NCBI GenBank assembly: GCA_963832445.1
Contig: CAWHUM010000022.1
Coordinates: 62,001-126,000 of the forward strand
Direction of reading: 5' to 3'
DNA: 64,000 bases
DNA from: AWTP1-13 sp963832445
Lineage (GTDB): Bacteria > Pseudomonadota > Alphaproteobacteria > Rhizobiales > Hyphomicrobiaceae
Below, piece by piece: positions 45,611-54,680 of the stretch (positions are counted from its first letter, which is position 1; the number at the start of each line of letters is the position of its first letter). Made by a program: the position numbers and the translations under genes. The notes under the pieces were generated by a model that was not told where the DNA came from, made no database searches, and saw nothing but the letters and a program-made list of their open reading frames with translations.

Positions 45611-46315
45611 TTACCGCGGGTCAGCGGCCTCTGCAGGCGGGGCACGCTCGCCGAAGATCTGGGAGCCAATACGTACGTGGGTGGCGCCGAAGGCGATGGC
45701 CTTCTCGAAGTCGGCGCTCATGCCCATGCTGAGGCCAGCGAGGCCCAATTCGCGCGCCAGCTTGGCGAGAAAGGCAAAGTGCACGCCAGGCTCCTCGTCG
45801 AGCGGCGGGATGCACATAAGGCCGGCGATGTCGAGCTTCAGCTCCTCGCGGCACAGCCGCAGCAAGGCCTCGGCCTCCTTGGGTGCAACGCCACCTTTCT
45901 GCCCCTCCTCGCCGGTGTTGACCTCGATGAAGAGCAGTGGGCGGCGGCCCTGCTTGGCCATCTCCGCGGCAATCGCCTGCGCGATCTTCGGCCGGTCGAC
46001 AGTGTGGATGGCATCGAACAAGGCGACCGCCTCCTTCGCCTTGTTCGACTGCAGCGAGCCGATCAGGTGCAGCTCGATGCCGGGATAGCGTTCTCGCAGC
46101 GCCGGCCACTTGGCTTTGGCCTCCTGCACGCGGTTCTCGCCGAAGATGCGATGGCCCGCTTCCAGCACCGGCGTGATGTGCTCGGGGCCGAACGTCTTGG
46201 TGACGGCGACGAGGTGGATGGAGGCCGGATCGCGCTTGGCGGCCACCGCCGCCGTGGCGATGCGGGTGCGGACCTCGGCGAGGCGGGCTTGGACGGCTTG
46301 CGGTGTGTCGATCAT
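45611..46315 (-). CDS. yggS: YggS-family PLP homeostasis protein
   Basis: A 234-residue single-domain PLP-binding protein (alanine-racemase N-terminal barrel). The PLP-lysine motif is HLVAVTKTF; others are RIFGENRVQEAKAKW, ELHLIGSLQSNKAK and GLSMGMSADFEKAI. It buffers pyridoxal phosphate and has no known catalytic activity. The ATG at 46315 fits the family start; the longer frame to 46570 runs into the Fic gene. It is convergent with cysG. Confidence 0.93.
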   Translation of the reverse strand: MIDTPQAVQARLAEVRTRIATAAVAAKRDPASIHLVAVTKTFGPEHITPVLEAGHRIFGENRVQEAKAKWPALRERYPGIELHLIGSLQSNKAKEAVALFDAIHTVDRPKIAQAIAAEMAKQGRRPLLFIEVNTGEEGQKGGVAPKEAEALLRLCREELKLDIAGLMCIPPLDEEPGVHFAFLAKLARELGLAGLSMGMSADFEKAIAFGATHVRIGSQIFGERAPPAEAADPR

Positions 46316-46421
46316 CGGCGCGCACAGGCACGACTTGGGTGCGCCCTGCCCAAATTGGAGCAACGTGGGCAAGAGAGGCGAGATGCTACCCGCATAAGCC
46401 TCCGCCGCCGCTCGATGGTGG

Positions 46422-47567
46422 TCATTTGTTGGCTCTCGCGACGCGCCTGGCAGCGCTCTGTAGTGGGTGTGGGTAAGGCTCGAAGGTGTGCTCTTCGCCA
46501 AACAGCACGTCGAGATACTTTCGATGCAGAAAGATTTTGTCGCGCCCAACCTTCTCTTCCTGCAGGACACCCGCCGTCACCAGCGCCTTGAGATATTTCG
46601 AGACCGCTTCCCGGCCGGCGATGCCTTGCTCGACCAGGTTGGCAATGCGGCTATAGGGATACGTGAAGATTTGCTCGACCACAGCGTGCGGCACCTTGGG
46701 CGCTGCGACGCGCACGTATGCAATCGTTTCATCCATGAGCGCCCGAACGGCCCTGATCTTCTGCGTTGTCCATCCCGATGTTTCCTCGACGGCAGCCAGC
46801 ACGTACAGAAGCCAAGGCTCCCATTCCTGGTGCGAGGTGACCCGTCCGAGCAGACGATAGTAGTCGCCACGGGTGTTCAGGATATGCCGGCTGAGGTAGA
46901 GCGTCGGGGCATCCAGCAGCCCTTCCTGGATCAAGCTCAGAATATTGAGGATCCGACCTGTCCGTCCATTGCCGTCGGGAAAAGGATGGATGGCTTCGAA
47001 CTGGTAGTGGAGGATCGCCATTCGCACCAACGGGTCGATCTCTGAGCTGGCGTTGGCGAATGTTTCCCAGTTCGACAGCATCTCGCGCAAGCGCCCCTCG
47101 CCGTCGGGAGGCGTATAGATCACCTCTCCGGTGTGGCTATTGGTCAGCGTGGTGCCCGGCGTGCGGCGAACGTCCAAGTCGATCCCTGTGATCGCGCGGC
47201 ACATATCCACGGCGATCCTTGTCGAAAGCGGTCGGCTTTTGAGCGCCTCTACGCCTTCGTAGAGAGCAGTGCGATAGCGAGCGGCCTCCTTGGTCGCCGG
47301 GGCCGCCTCATGATCCCCCAGGCTAGCTTGTCTGAAGAGAGCGTCGTTGGTCGTGACTATATTTTCGATCGCGGAGCTGGCCCGGGCTTCGAGATTGGGA
47401 ATGGTGTGAATGAGCACGCGCTGGTCGGGGATCAGGTGCCCGGCAAGCCGAAGCTCGGCAAGCGCAGTGCGCGCAGTCACGCATTTCTTGAGGATCGAAC
47501 GGGTCTCCACGTCCGCCTTGGGTGGGAGCGGTGGCAAATCGTTGTAGGGGCGCTTGGGATCCAGCAT
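46422..47567 (-). CDS. Fic/DOC family AMP-transferase with C-terminal winged helix
   Basis: About 381 residues. The Fic motif is intact (HPFPDGNGRTGR), with the catalytic histidine and the ATP-phosphate glycine loop. An inhibitory helix of the (S/T)xxxE(G/N) type precedes it (SSAIENI), as in class II Fic proteins. The last 100 residues contain a winged helix (LVEQGIAGREAVSKYLKALV) likely to bind DNA. ATG at 47567 is chosen since LDPKRPYNDLPPLPPK starts the family; the longer frame to 47651 is encoded by the operator array. The array overlaps its start codon, suggesting self-repression. AMPylation targets are unknown. Confidence 0.88.
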   Translation of the reverse strand: MLDPKRPYNDLPPLPPKADVETRSILKKCVTARTALAELRLAGHLIPDQRVLIHTIPNLEARASSAIENIVTTNDALFRQASLGDHEAAPATKEAARYRTALYEGVEALKSRPLSTRIAVDMCRAITGIDLDVRRTPGTTLTNSHTGEVIYTPPDGEGRLREMLSNWETFANASSEIDPLVRMAILHYQFEAIHPFPDGNGRTGRILNILSLIQEGLLDAPTLYLSRHILNTRGDYYRLLGRVTSHQEWEPWLLYVLAAVEETSGWTTQKIRAVRALMDETIAYVRVAAPKVPHAVVEQIFTYPYSRIANLVEQGIAGREAVSKYLKALVTAGVLQEEKVGRDKIFLHRKYLDVLFGEEHTFEPYPHPLQSAARRVARANK

Positions 47568-47743
47568 ATGTCGGCAAAACCTCAATTCGACGACATGTCT
47601 GGTCGAATATGTCGCCAGCGACGGCACGTTTCTCCAGATATGTCGGCACAATAGAGATTCGGCGACATATCAAGCTAGATATGTCGTCGGCGACGACATG
47701 TCAACGACCATATGTCGGCAAATTACAATTTCTCAGACATGTC
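47566..47743. promoter_or_regulatory. Nine-copy ATATGTCG/GACATGTC operator-like array upstream of the Fic gene
   Basis: Units at 47566, 47592, 47607, 47638, 47663, 47679, 47694, 47710 and 47736. Full forms read ATATGTCGGC (three times); two others are the palindrome GACATGTC and one is inverted (CGACATAT). They fill the 180 bp before the Fic start and reach within about 120 bp of leuS. Spacing is irregular (14-31 bases), so it is not a CRISPR. It may be the binding region of the winged helix of the Fic protein. Confidence 0.65.
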
Positions 47744-47858
47744 ATCTGCAGCTGGTGCCCTACCGGCTTGGCGAAGTGCACATACGAGCGCCAGCCTTGA
47801 CCGCCTCCAGCCGCATCGGCCATTAACCAGCCGCGGCGAACCCCTAGAGACCCTGCCC

Positions 47859-50462
47859 ATGGCAAGCGAACGCTACAACGCGCCCGTGCGCGAGAAGCAC
47901 TGGCAGAAGGTGTGGGAGGAGCGCGGCACCTTCACCACCAAGGACAAGGGCAAGAAGCCCAAGCGCTACCAGCTGGAGATGTTCCCCTACCCGTCGGGGC
48001 GCATCCACATGGGGCACGTGCGCTGCTACACGCTGGGCGACGTGATGGCCCGCTACATGCGCGCCAAGGGCTTCAATGTGCTGCATCCCATGGGCTGGGA
48101 CGCCTTCGGCCTGCCGGCCGAGAACGCTGCCATGGAGCGCAAGGTCCACCCGCGCAAATGGACCTACGAGAATATCGACACCATGCGCGGCCAGCTCAAG
48201 GCCATGGGCCTGTCGATCGACTGGAGCCGCGAGTTCGCCACCTGCAATCCCGACTACTACGTGCACCAGCAGCGGCTGTTCCTGGACTTCCTGAAGAAAA
48301 AGCTGGCCTACCGCAAGACCGCCAAGGTCAACTGGGACCCAGCGGAAAAGACGGTGCTCGCCAACGAGCAGGTGATCGAAGGGCGCGGCTGGCGCTCGGG
48401 CGCCGTGGTGGAGCAGCGCGATCTGACGCAGTGGTTCTTCAAGATCACCGCCTACGCCGAGGAGCTGCTGCAAGCGCTCGACGGCCTGCAGGCGAGGTGG
48501 CCGGATTTCGTCTGCACGCAGCAGAGGAACTGGATCGGCAAATCGACCGGCGCGAACATGGCCTTCGCGCTGGAAGGCGGCAAGCTGCCCAAGAAGCTGG
48601 CCGCACTCGAGGTCTTCACCACGCGCCACGATACGATCTTCGGCGCCTCGTTCATGGCGATCTCGCCCGAGCATCCCCTGGCGGCTCACCTCGCGCAGAA
48701 GAACAAGGAGCTCGCTGAGTTCATCGAGGAGTGCCGCAAGATCGGCACCAGCGAGGAGGCATTGGCGAAGGCGGAGAAGAAGGGCTTCGACACGGGGATC
48801 GTCGCCGTCCACCCCTTCAGGCCCGACGTGAAGCTGCCGGTCTACGTCGCCAATTTCATTGTCATGGGCTACGGCACCGGCGCCATCTTCGGCTGCCCGG
48901 GCCACGACCAGCGCGACCTCGATTTTGCCCGCAAATATGGGCGTCCCGTAGTGCCCGTTGTGCTGCCGCCGGGAGCTGATCCCAAGACCTTCGCCATCGG
49001 CGCCGAGGCCTACGTCGGCGAAGGCACCATGATCAACTCCGAGTTCCTCGATGGGCTCACCTTCGAGGCTGCCAAGGACAAGATCGCGAGCCTCTTGGAG
49101 GAGCGCGGCATCGGCCAGCGCAAGGTGAACTATCGCATGCGCGACTGGCTGCTCTCGCGCCAGCGCTACTGGGGCTGCCCGATCCCCGTCATCCATTGCG
49201 AGAAGGATGGCATCGTGCCGGTGCCGGTCGCCGATCTGCCGGTGAAGCTGCCGGAGGACGTCACCTTCGACAAGCCGGGCAACCCGCTCGATCATCACCC
49301 GACCTGGAAGCACGTGAAGTGCCCCAAGTGCGGTGCAGACGCGGTGCGCGAAACCGACACCATGGACACCTTCGTCGACAGCTCCTGGTATCAGTTCCGC
49401 TTCACCGCCCCCAACGCCGCCACGCCGACGGACAAGAAGGCGCTCAAGTACTGGGCGCCGGTCGACCAGTACATCGGCGGCAAGGAGCACGCGGTGCTGC
49501 ACCTGCTGTACGCGCGCTTTTTCACGCGGGGCATGAAGGCGACCAGGCACGTCACGTTTGACGAGCCGTTCACCTCGATGTTCACGCAGGGCATCGTCGT
49601 GCACGAGACCTACCGCAGCGAGAACGGCGACTGGCTGACGCCCTCCGAAGTGCGGTTCGAAGGCGACGGTGCGAACCGGAAAGCGTTCTCGGTCGCCACC
49701 GACCGCAAGGTCGAGATCGGGCCGATCGAGAAGATGTCGAAGTCGCGCAAGAATGTGGTCGACCCCGACGACATCATCGCCCACTACGGGGCCGACACCG
49801 CCCGGCTGTTCATCGTTTCGGACACCCCGCCTGACCGGGACATTATCTGGACCGAAGCAGGGGTGGCAGGCGCGGGGCGGCAGGTGCAGCGCATCTCCCG
49901 CCTGATCGACGAGATCGCCGAGAAAAACCCGGTCAAGAGGGGGGCGCCAAAACCAGCCGCCTTCGGTCCCGAGGCGCAAGCCCTTCGCCGGGCTGCGCAT
50001 AAGACGTTGAACGGTGTTAGCCAGAACATCGAGGGCTTGCGTTACAATGTTGCGGTGGCTCAGCTTTATGAGCTGACCCATGCCCTGTCGGGGGCCGTGG
50101 ACAAAGCCGGGGAGGGCCTGGATTGGGCCGTTCGCGAGGCCGCGGAGCTGTTCGTGCAGATGATCGGGCCCATGCTGCCCCACCTGGCGGAGGACTGCTG
50201 GGAGCGGCTCGGATACAACACCATGCTCGCCGATCAGCCCTGGCCCGAGGCCGACCCGGCGTTGCTCGTTGACGATCAGATTACGATTGCCGTACAGGTA
50301 AATGGCAAAAGACGGGATGAGATTACTATCGCCCGAACTGCAACCAAGGCTGACGTCGAGGCGGCGGCACTCAAGCTGGAGACCGTCGCACGCGCTTTGG
50401 AGGGAAGGCCGGTGGCGAAGGTGATCGTAGTGCCGCAGAGGATCGTGAATGTCGTCGGGTGA
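47859..50462 (+). CDS. leuS: Leucyl-tRNA synthetase
   Basis: An 867-residue class Ia synthetase. HIGH-type motif appears as PYPSGRIHMGHVRCY, KMSKS as KMSKSRKNVVDPDD, and the editing domain contains TRHDTIFGASFMAI. The zinc-binding CPKCG segment (HVKCPKCGADAVRET) is present. The ATG at 47859 begins the conserved MASERYNAPVREKHWQKVWE; earlier in-frame residues come from the array. It starts the leuS-lptE-holA run. Confidence 0.98.
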   Translation: MASERYNAPVREKHWQKVWEERGTFTTKDKGKKPKRYQLEMFPYPSGRIHMGHVRCYTLGDVMARYMRAKGFNVLHPMGWDAFGLPAENAAMERKVHPRKWTYENIDTMRGQLKAMGLSIDWSREFATCNPDYYVHQQRLFLDFLKKKLAYRKTAKVNWDPAEKTVLANEQVIEGRGWRSGAVVEQRDLTQWFFKITAYAEELLQALDGLQARWPDFVCTQQRNWIGKSTGANMAFALEGGKLPKKLAALEVFTTRHDTIFGASFMAISPEHPLAAHLAQKNKELAEFIEECRKIGTSEEALAKAEKKGFDTGIVAVHPFRPDVKLPVYVANFIVMGYGTGAIFGCPGHDQRDLDFARKYGRPVVPVVLPPGADPKTFAIGAEAYVGEGTMINSEFLDGLTFEAAKDKIASLLEERGIGQRKVNYRMRDWLLSRQRYWGCPIPVIHCEKDGIVPVPVADLPVKLPEDVTFDKPGNPLDHHPTWKHVKCPKCGADAVRETDTMDTFVDSSWYQFRFTAPNAATPTDKKALKYWAPVDQYIGGKEHAVLHLLYARFFTRGMKATRHVTFDEPFTSMFTQGIVVHETYRSENGDWLTPSEVRFEGDGANRKAFSVATDRKVEIGPIEKMSKSRKNVVDPDDIIAHYGADTARLFIVSDTPPDRDIIWTEAGVAGAGRQVQRISRLIDEIAEKNPVKRGAPKPAAFGPEAQALRRAAHKTLNGVSQNIEGLRYNVAVAQLYELTHALSGAVDKAGEGLDWAVREAAELFVQMIGPMLPHLAEDCWERLGYNTMLADQPWPEADPALLVDDQITIAVQVNGKRRDEITIARTATKADVEAAALKLETVARALEGRPVAKVIVVPQRIVNVVG

Positions 50463-51003
50463 TAGCGGCGTAGCGCGCGCATCCATCGGCTGGCGGCTAT
50501 TGCCGCTGGGCGTGCTGTTGGGCGCGACCATGCTGCTCACGGCCTGCGGCGACTCAGGTTTCCGGCCGCTGTACGCGACCGTGGGCGGCGGCCCCGACGT
50601 CTTCGAGGCGATGAAGCAGGTCGATTTCGCACCCATCCCGGGCCGAGTCGGGCAGCGCATCCGCAACGAGATGATCTTCCAGACCACCGGCGGCGGCAAC
50701 CCGCTGCCGCCTTCGTATCGGCTGGAGGTGGTGCTCAATGAGAACCTGACCTCCACCCTGGTGCGCTCCACCGGCGAGGCGGAGGGGCAGATCTACTCGG
50801 TGCAGGCAGCGTTCCGGCTGGTCGACACCAAGCAGAAGAAGGTGGTGTTCGAGGGCACCAGCCATGCGCGCGCCGGCTTCGAGCGGTTCACGTCAATCTA
50901 TGCCAACGTGCGCGGCCGCGAGGACGCCGAGAACCGCGTGGCTCGCACCATCGCCGACGATCTCAAAACGCGGCTGGCTGCGTACTTGTCCCGCGCCACC
51001 TGA
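50449..51003 (+). CDS. lptE: LPS-assembly lipoprotein LptE
   Basis: A 184-residue outer-membrane lipoprotein. A signal sequence (GVLLGATMLLTAC) ends in the lipobox LTAC, giving an acylated cysteine. The mature part (GFRPLYATVGGG, FAPIPGRVGQRIRNEMIFQT) fits alphaproteobacterial LptE, which plugs LptD for LPS insertion. It overlaps leuS by 14 bp. Confidence 0.88.
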   Translation: MSSGDSGVARASIGWRLLPLGVLLGATMLLTACGDSGFRPLYATVGGGPDVFEAMKQVDFAPIPGRVGQRIRNEMIFQTTGGGNPLPPSYRLEVVLNENLTSTLVRSTGEAEGQIYSVQAAFRLVDTKQKKVVFEGTSHARAGFERFTSIYANVRGREDAENRVARTIADDLKTRLAAYLSRAT

Positions 51004-51080
51004 CGCCGGGCCTTCCTCACGAACCTGAGCCTTTTGACGCTCGGCTCTCGGGTCACGACGCTCGGCCGGATTGACAACCG

Positions 51081-52106
51081 ATGGTCGCGATCAAAGCGCA
51101 TCAGGCCGACGCCTTCCTCAATGCGCTGGAGCGCGTGCCGGCGGCGGTATTGTTCTACGGGCCTGACGCCGGTCTCGTCAGCGAGCGCGCGGCGACCCTT
51201 GCACGGCGGCTGGCCGAGCGCGAAGGCGGCGAGATCATTCGCCTCGACGATGCCGATCTCGAGAACGATCCCGATCGTGTCGCGGTGGAGCTGCAGACCA
51301 TCGCCATGTTCGGAGGGCGCAAGGTGGTGCGCGCCCAAGCCGGTCGCCGCATCAACGCCAATGCGCTGAGGGAACTCGTCGAGGGGGGCAAGCTCGAAGG
51401 CCTTCTCATCGTCGAGGCAGGTCAGCTGCGGCCCGACGAGGGGCTGCGCGCGCTGTTCGAGAAGTCCGCAGCCGCCGCGGCCGTGGCCTGCTTTGCCGAC
51501 GAGACGCGCGATCTCGACGCCATTGTGAGCTCAGTGCTCGCCGCCGCCAAGCTGCAGATCACGCCCGAGGCCAAAAAGCTGCTGATAGCAAACCTCGGCG
51601 CCGATCGCGCGCTCTCCCGTGCCGAGGTTGAGAAGCTTGCGCTGTTTGCGCGCGGCAAGAGCACGATCGAGGAAGCCGATGTCGAAGCCGCAGTAGGGGA
51701 CGCTGCGGAGATGGCACTCGATCGCATCGTGCTCGCGGCAGCTTCGGGGCGGGCCGCCGATGCAGTGCGGGAGCTGAACCGCAGCGTCGCCGGCGGCGAA
51801 AGCGCGCAAGCGGCGATCGGCGCGCTACAGCGGCATTTCCTGCGCCTGCACCGCCTGCGCAGCAGCCATGACGGCAGCCGCTCGCTGGAGGAGGCGATTC
51901 AGTCGCTCCGGCCCCCTCCGCACTTCAAGCAGAAGGCGGCGCTGGAGAGCCAGTGCCGGGCGTGGAGCCTGCCCAAGCTCACGGCCGCGCTGGCGAGCAT
52001 CGGCGAGACGGCAGAGGCCGCGCGCCTCAACAGCAGCATGGAGGACACGCTCGCAGAGCATCTGCTGCTGCAGCTCGGAGAATTGGCACGCGCAGGCAAG
52101 ACGTAG
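51081..52106 (+). CDS. holA: DNA polymerase III delta subunit
   Basis: A 341-residue clamp-loader subunit. Segments FLNALERVPAAVLFYGPDAG, AEREGGEIIRLDDADL, VVRAQAGRRINANALREL and the C-terminal AIGALQRHFLRLHRLRSS are typical of HolA, which opens the beta clamp. Placement after lptE is the standard order. The next gene starts by overlapping the stop (GTG at 52106). Confidence 0.93.
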   Translation: MVAIKAHQADAFLNALERVPAAVLFYGPDAGLVSERAATLARRLAEREGGEIIRLDDADLENDPDRVAVELQTIAMFGGRKVVRAQAGRRINANALRELVEGGKLEGLLIVEAGQLRPDEGLRALFEKSAAAAAVACFADETRDLDAIVSSVLAAAKLQITPEAKKLLIANLGADRALSRAEVEKLALFARGKSTIEEADVEAAVGDAAEMALDRIVLAAASGRAADAVRELNRSVAGGESAQAAIGALQRHFLRLHRLRSSHDGSRSLEEAIQSLRPPPHFKQKAALESQCRAWSLPKLTAALASIGETAEAARLNSSMEDTLAEHLLLQLGELARAGKT

Positions 52107-52894
52107 TGAAACTCCCAATGTACATCATCGACGCTTTTGCCGATCACACCCTTGCCGGCAATCCAGCGGCAGTATGCCCATTGGAAGCCTGGCTTCCGAC
52201 ATCAACGATGCAGGCAGTTGCATCGGAGATGAACCTGTCGGAGACGGTGTTCTTTGCCCCCAACCCAGACGACGAGACCTGTGCAATCAGATGGTTTACG
52301 CCGACGCGCGAAGTCGACCTCATTGGACACGCGACGCTGGCGGCGGGTTACCTGGTTCTGGAGCGCATACGGCCTCAAGTATCGTCGGTTCGCTTTCTGA
52401 GCGATGGCAATGAACTGGTCGTCAGGCGCGATGGCGGATCTCTTGCGCTTGAAATGCCGGCCTTGCGGCCGTCGCCGATCGCGCCGCCGCCGGCGCTGGT
52501 TCGTGGCCTGGGCCAGCAACCGAAAGCGGTGTTGGCCGCGAAGCACTATCTTTGCCTGTTCGATCGCGCCGACGAGATCAGCGCGATGAAGCCCGACATG
52601 GCAGTCCTCGCCGCGCTGCACTTGCCCGCGGTCATCGTCACCGCCCCTGGCTCGGGGGACGCCGACTTCGTGTCCCGCTTCTTTGCGCCAGCGAATGGCG
52701 TGCCGGAGGATCCGGTCTCAGACATCGCTCATCTCTGCCTGGCGCCCTATTGGTCCGAGCGGCTGGGCAAGCAAAAGCTGATTGGCCGTCAACTTTCGCA
52801 ACGCGGGGGCATCGTGCGCTGCGAAGACCTCGGCTCGCGTGTTCGTCTCGGCGGCAACGCAGCGATATTCCTCGAGGGCCACATCACGATCTGA
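52106..52894 (+). CDS. PhzF-family isomerase/epimerase-like protein
   Basis: A 262-residue protein of the PhzF (diaminopimelate-epimerase-like) fold. It begins VKLPMYIIDAFADHTLAGNP, the family start, at a GTG overlapping the holA stop. The catalytic glutamate lies in EMNLSETVFF and a glycine-rich GHATLAAGYLVL follows. Relatives act on phenazine precursors or unknown substrates. No phenazine genes are near, so its role is open. The translational overlap with holA suggests co-expression. Confidence 0.87.
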   Translation: MKLPMYIIDAFADHTLAGNPAAVCPLEAWLPTSTMQAVASEMNLSETVFFAPNPDDETCAIRWFTPTREVDLIGHATLAAGYLVLERIRPQVSSVRFLSDGNELVVRRDGGSLALEMPALRPSPIAPPPALVRGLGQQPKAVLAAKHYLCLFDRADEISAMKPDMAVLAALHLPAVIVTAPGSGDADFVSRFFAPANGVPEDPVSDIAHLCLAPYWSERLGKQKLIGRQLSQRGGIVRCEDLGSRVRLGGNAAIFLEGHITI

Positions 52895-53033
52895 CCTGGC
52901 GCTGCGGCTTGGGAGCGGGGCATGCCAAGAAGCGCCGTCCATCCGTGTCCCACATCGTACAGATCGCCGCAGTCGACCGGCAGTGTACCGACCCCTATAG
53001 TGCGCGGTCGCCAAGCGCACGCGGAGATCGGGA

Positions 53034-54026
53034 ATGCAAGACCACGACGTCGTCGGCATCGGCAACGCCATCGTCGACATCATCGGCCGCTGCGACGACG
53101 CGTTTCTGGCGCGGTTTGGACGCACCAAGGGCAGCATGCAGCTGGTCGACGCGGCGGCCGTGCTCGAACTCTACGATGCCATGGGACCGGGCATCGAGAT
53201 ATCCGGCGGCTCGGTGGCCAACACTATGGTCGGCGTCGCGTCTTTCGGCGGCAAGGCGGGCTTCATCGGCAAGACCGCGAACGACCAGTTCGGCGAGATA
53301 TTCCGCCACGACATCCGCGCCGCCGGCGTGACATTCGCCACGCCGCCGGCCAGCGGCGGCGAGCCGACCGGGCGATCGCTGATCCTGGTGACGCCGGACG
53401 GTCAGCGCACGATGAACACCGCGCTGGGCGTGAGCCCGCAACTCGGCGGCGGCGAGGTGGATGCCGACCTCATACGCTCGGCGCGCATTCTCTACCTCGA
53501 GGGCTACCTTTTCGACCGGCCCGAGGCCAAGGCGGCTTTTCGCCAGGCGGCGGACATCGCCGCCAAGGCGGGGCGGCAGGTGGCCCTTTCGCTGTCCGAC
53601 CCGTTCTGCGTCGACCGCCACAGGCCCGAGTTCCTGGAGCTTGTCAAAAAGTCGGTCGACATTCTGTTCGCCAACGAGTCGGAGATCGCATCGCTCTATG
53701 AGACGCAGTCGTTCGACCAGGCGGCCGCGCAGGCGCAGCGCGATACCAAGCTCGCTGCGCTGACGCGCTCCGAGAAGGGCAGCGTCATCCTGGGCGACGG
53801 GCGGTCGATCGCCATACCGGCCGCACCTGTGGCCAAGGTGGTGGACACCACCGGCGCCGGCGATCTCTACGCCGCAGGCTTCCTGTTCGGTGTGGCGACG
53901 GGCAAGGACCTGGAGACGGCGGGGCGCCTCGGCAGCCTGGCGGCGGCGGAGATCATCTCCCACGTCGGCGCGCGGCCGGAGGTGAAGCTTGCAGAACTGG
54001 CGCGGAAGCAGGGGCTGCTGAGTTGA
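53034..54026 (+). CDS. PfkB-family carbohydrate/adenosine kinase
   Basis: A 330-residue ribokinase-fold kinase. It starts HDVVGIGNAIVDIIGRCDD and has FGGKAGFIGKTANDQFG and the catalytic signature DTTGAGDLYAAGFLFG with the general-base aspartate. Related alphaproteobacterial proteins are annotated adenosine kinase; sugar specificity is uncertain. It follows the PhzF gene by 139 bp. A strong hairpin stands after the stop. Confidence 0.9.
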   Translation: MQDHDVVGIGNAIVDIIGRCDDAFLARFGRTKGSMQLVDAAAVLELYDAMGPGIEISGGSVANTMVGVASFGGKAGFIGKTANDQFGEIFRHDIRAAGVTFATPPASGGEPTGRSLILVTPDGQRTMNTALGVSPQLGGGEVDADLIRSARILYLEGYLFDRPEAKAAFRQAADIAAKAGRQVALSLSDPFCVDRHRPEFLELVKKSVDILFANESEIASLYETQSFDQAAAQAQRDTKLAALTRSEKGSVILGDGRSIAIPAAPVAKVVDTTGAGDLYAAGFLFGVATGKDLETAGRLGSLAAAEIISHVGARPEVKLAELARKQGLLS

Positions 54027-54035
54027 ACTGAAGAA

Positions 54036-54074
54036 GGCGGCAGCACCGAGGAGAGAGACCGCGGTGCTGCCGCC
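54036..54074 (+). terminator. Hairpin after the PfkB kinase
   Basis: GGCGGCAGCACCG and CGGTGCTGCCGCC form a 13-base perfect stem with a 13-base loop, ten bases after the stop. No T-tract follows, so it is terminator-like rather than proven. Confidence 0.6.
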
Positions 54075-54171
54075 TAGGCTCGGCAAGGGGTAGCTGGGGG
54101 TTCTTGCCGAACTCCTGCGATTGCCCAGCGTTTGCCTCGGAAGGTGCACGCTGGCGACTGCATGTTGACGG

Positions 54172-54426
54172 CTACGCCTGCTCGATGCGTACGCGATTGC
54201 GGGCCTCCTCGATCGTCATCTCCGGATGCTCGCCGATGATAAAGCGCTTGATCGTTCCGCCCCGGCCGCCCATCCGCTTCTGCAGCAACCATATGCAGCG
54301 GCCGTCTGAGATGCGCAGGCCCAAATCCTTGAGCTCCGTGTCCCACAGGTAGATCGTCTTGCCGCTGCGCCTCGCTGCATTGCACAGCAAGCCGACCTCG
54401 CGCTCCGTAATTCTGGTCCTCGCCAT
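54172..54426 (-). pseudogene. Remnant of a tyrosine recombinase (DUF4102 arm-binding domain only)
   Basis: An 84-residue frame resembling the arm-type DNA-binding N-terminus of phage and island integrases: KTIYLWDTELKDLGLRISDG, then TIKRFIIGEHPEMTIEEARN. The core-binding and catalytic domains (with the Tyr and RHR residues) are absent. It lies in the 6 kb segment between holA and parB that is not part of the usual gene order there. It is best seen as the scar of an integrated element. No att repeats or tRNA were found. Confidence 0.6.
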
Positions 54427-54680
54427 GGCCTACCGCGACTGGAAAGCAGGGCCTGAAAAGCGGCGTCCGACCGTCCCGCCAGTGCTCCGCCTGTTGTGTC
54501 TGCCGCACAGGATAACCTGCGCACTATATCCTGGTTACCTGATTCGACGATGCTGTCCAAGGCTTGCAAGGACGGCGCTGTCTGGGAGTCAGCCGGTGCG
54601 CGAGCGCGGCCACACTCGGGCGTGCCTTGCCCGCGCGTCGAAGCGGCTAGAAACGAGGGCTCTTCGATGACTGCGGCGCC

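Noticed and set aside
47566..47743. CRISPR array
   Set aside because: The units are only 8-10 bases, partly inverted, with irregular short spacing and no cas genes.
47844..50771. 975-codon open frame on the minus strand opposite leuS
   Set aside because: It is the GC-rich shadow of leuS; the protein has no family features and leuS is certain.
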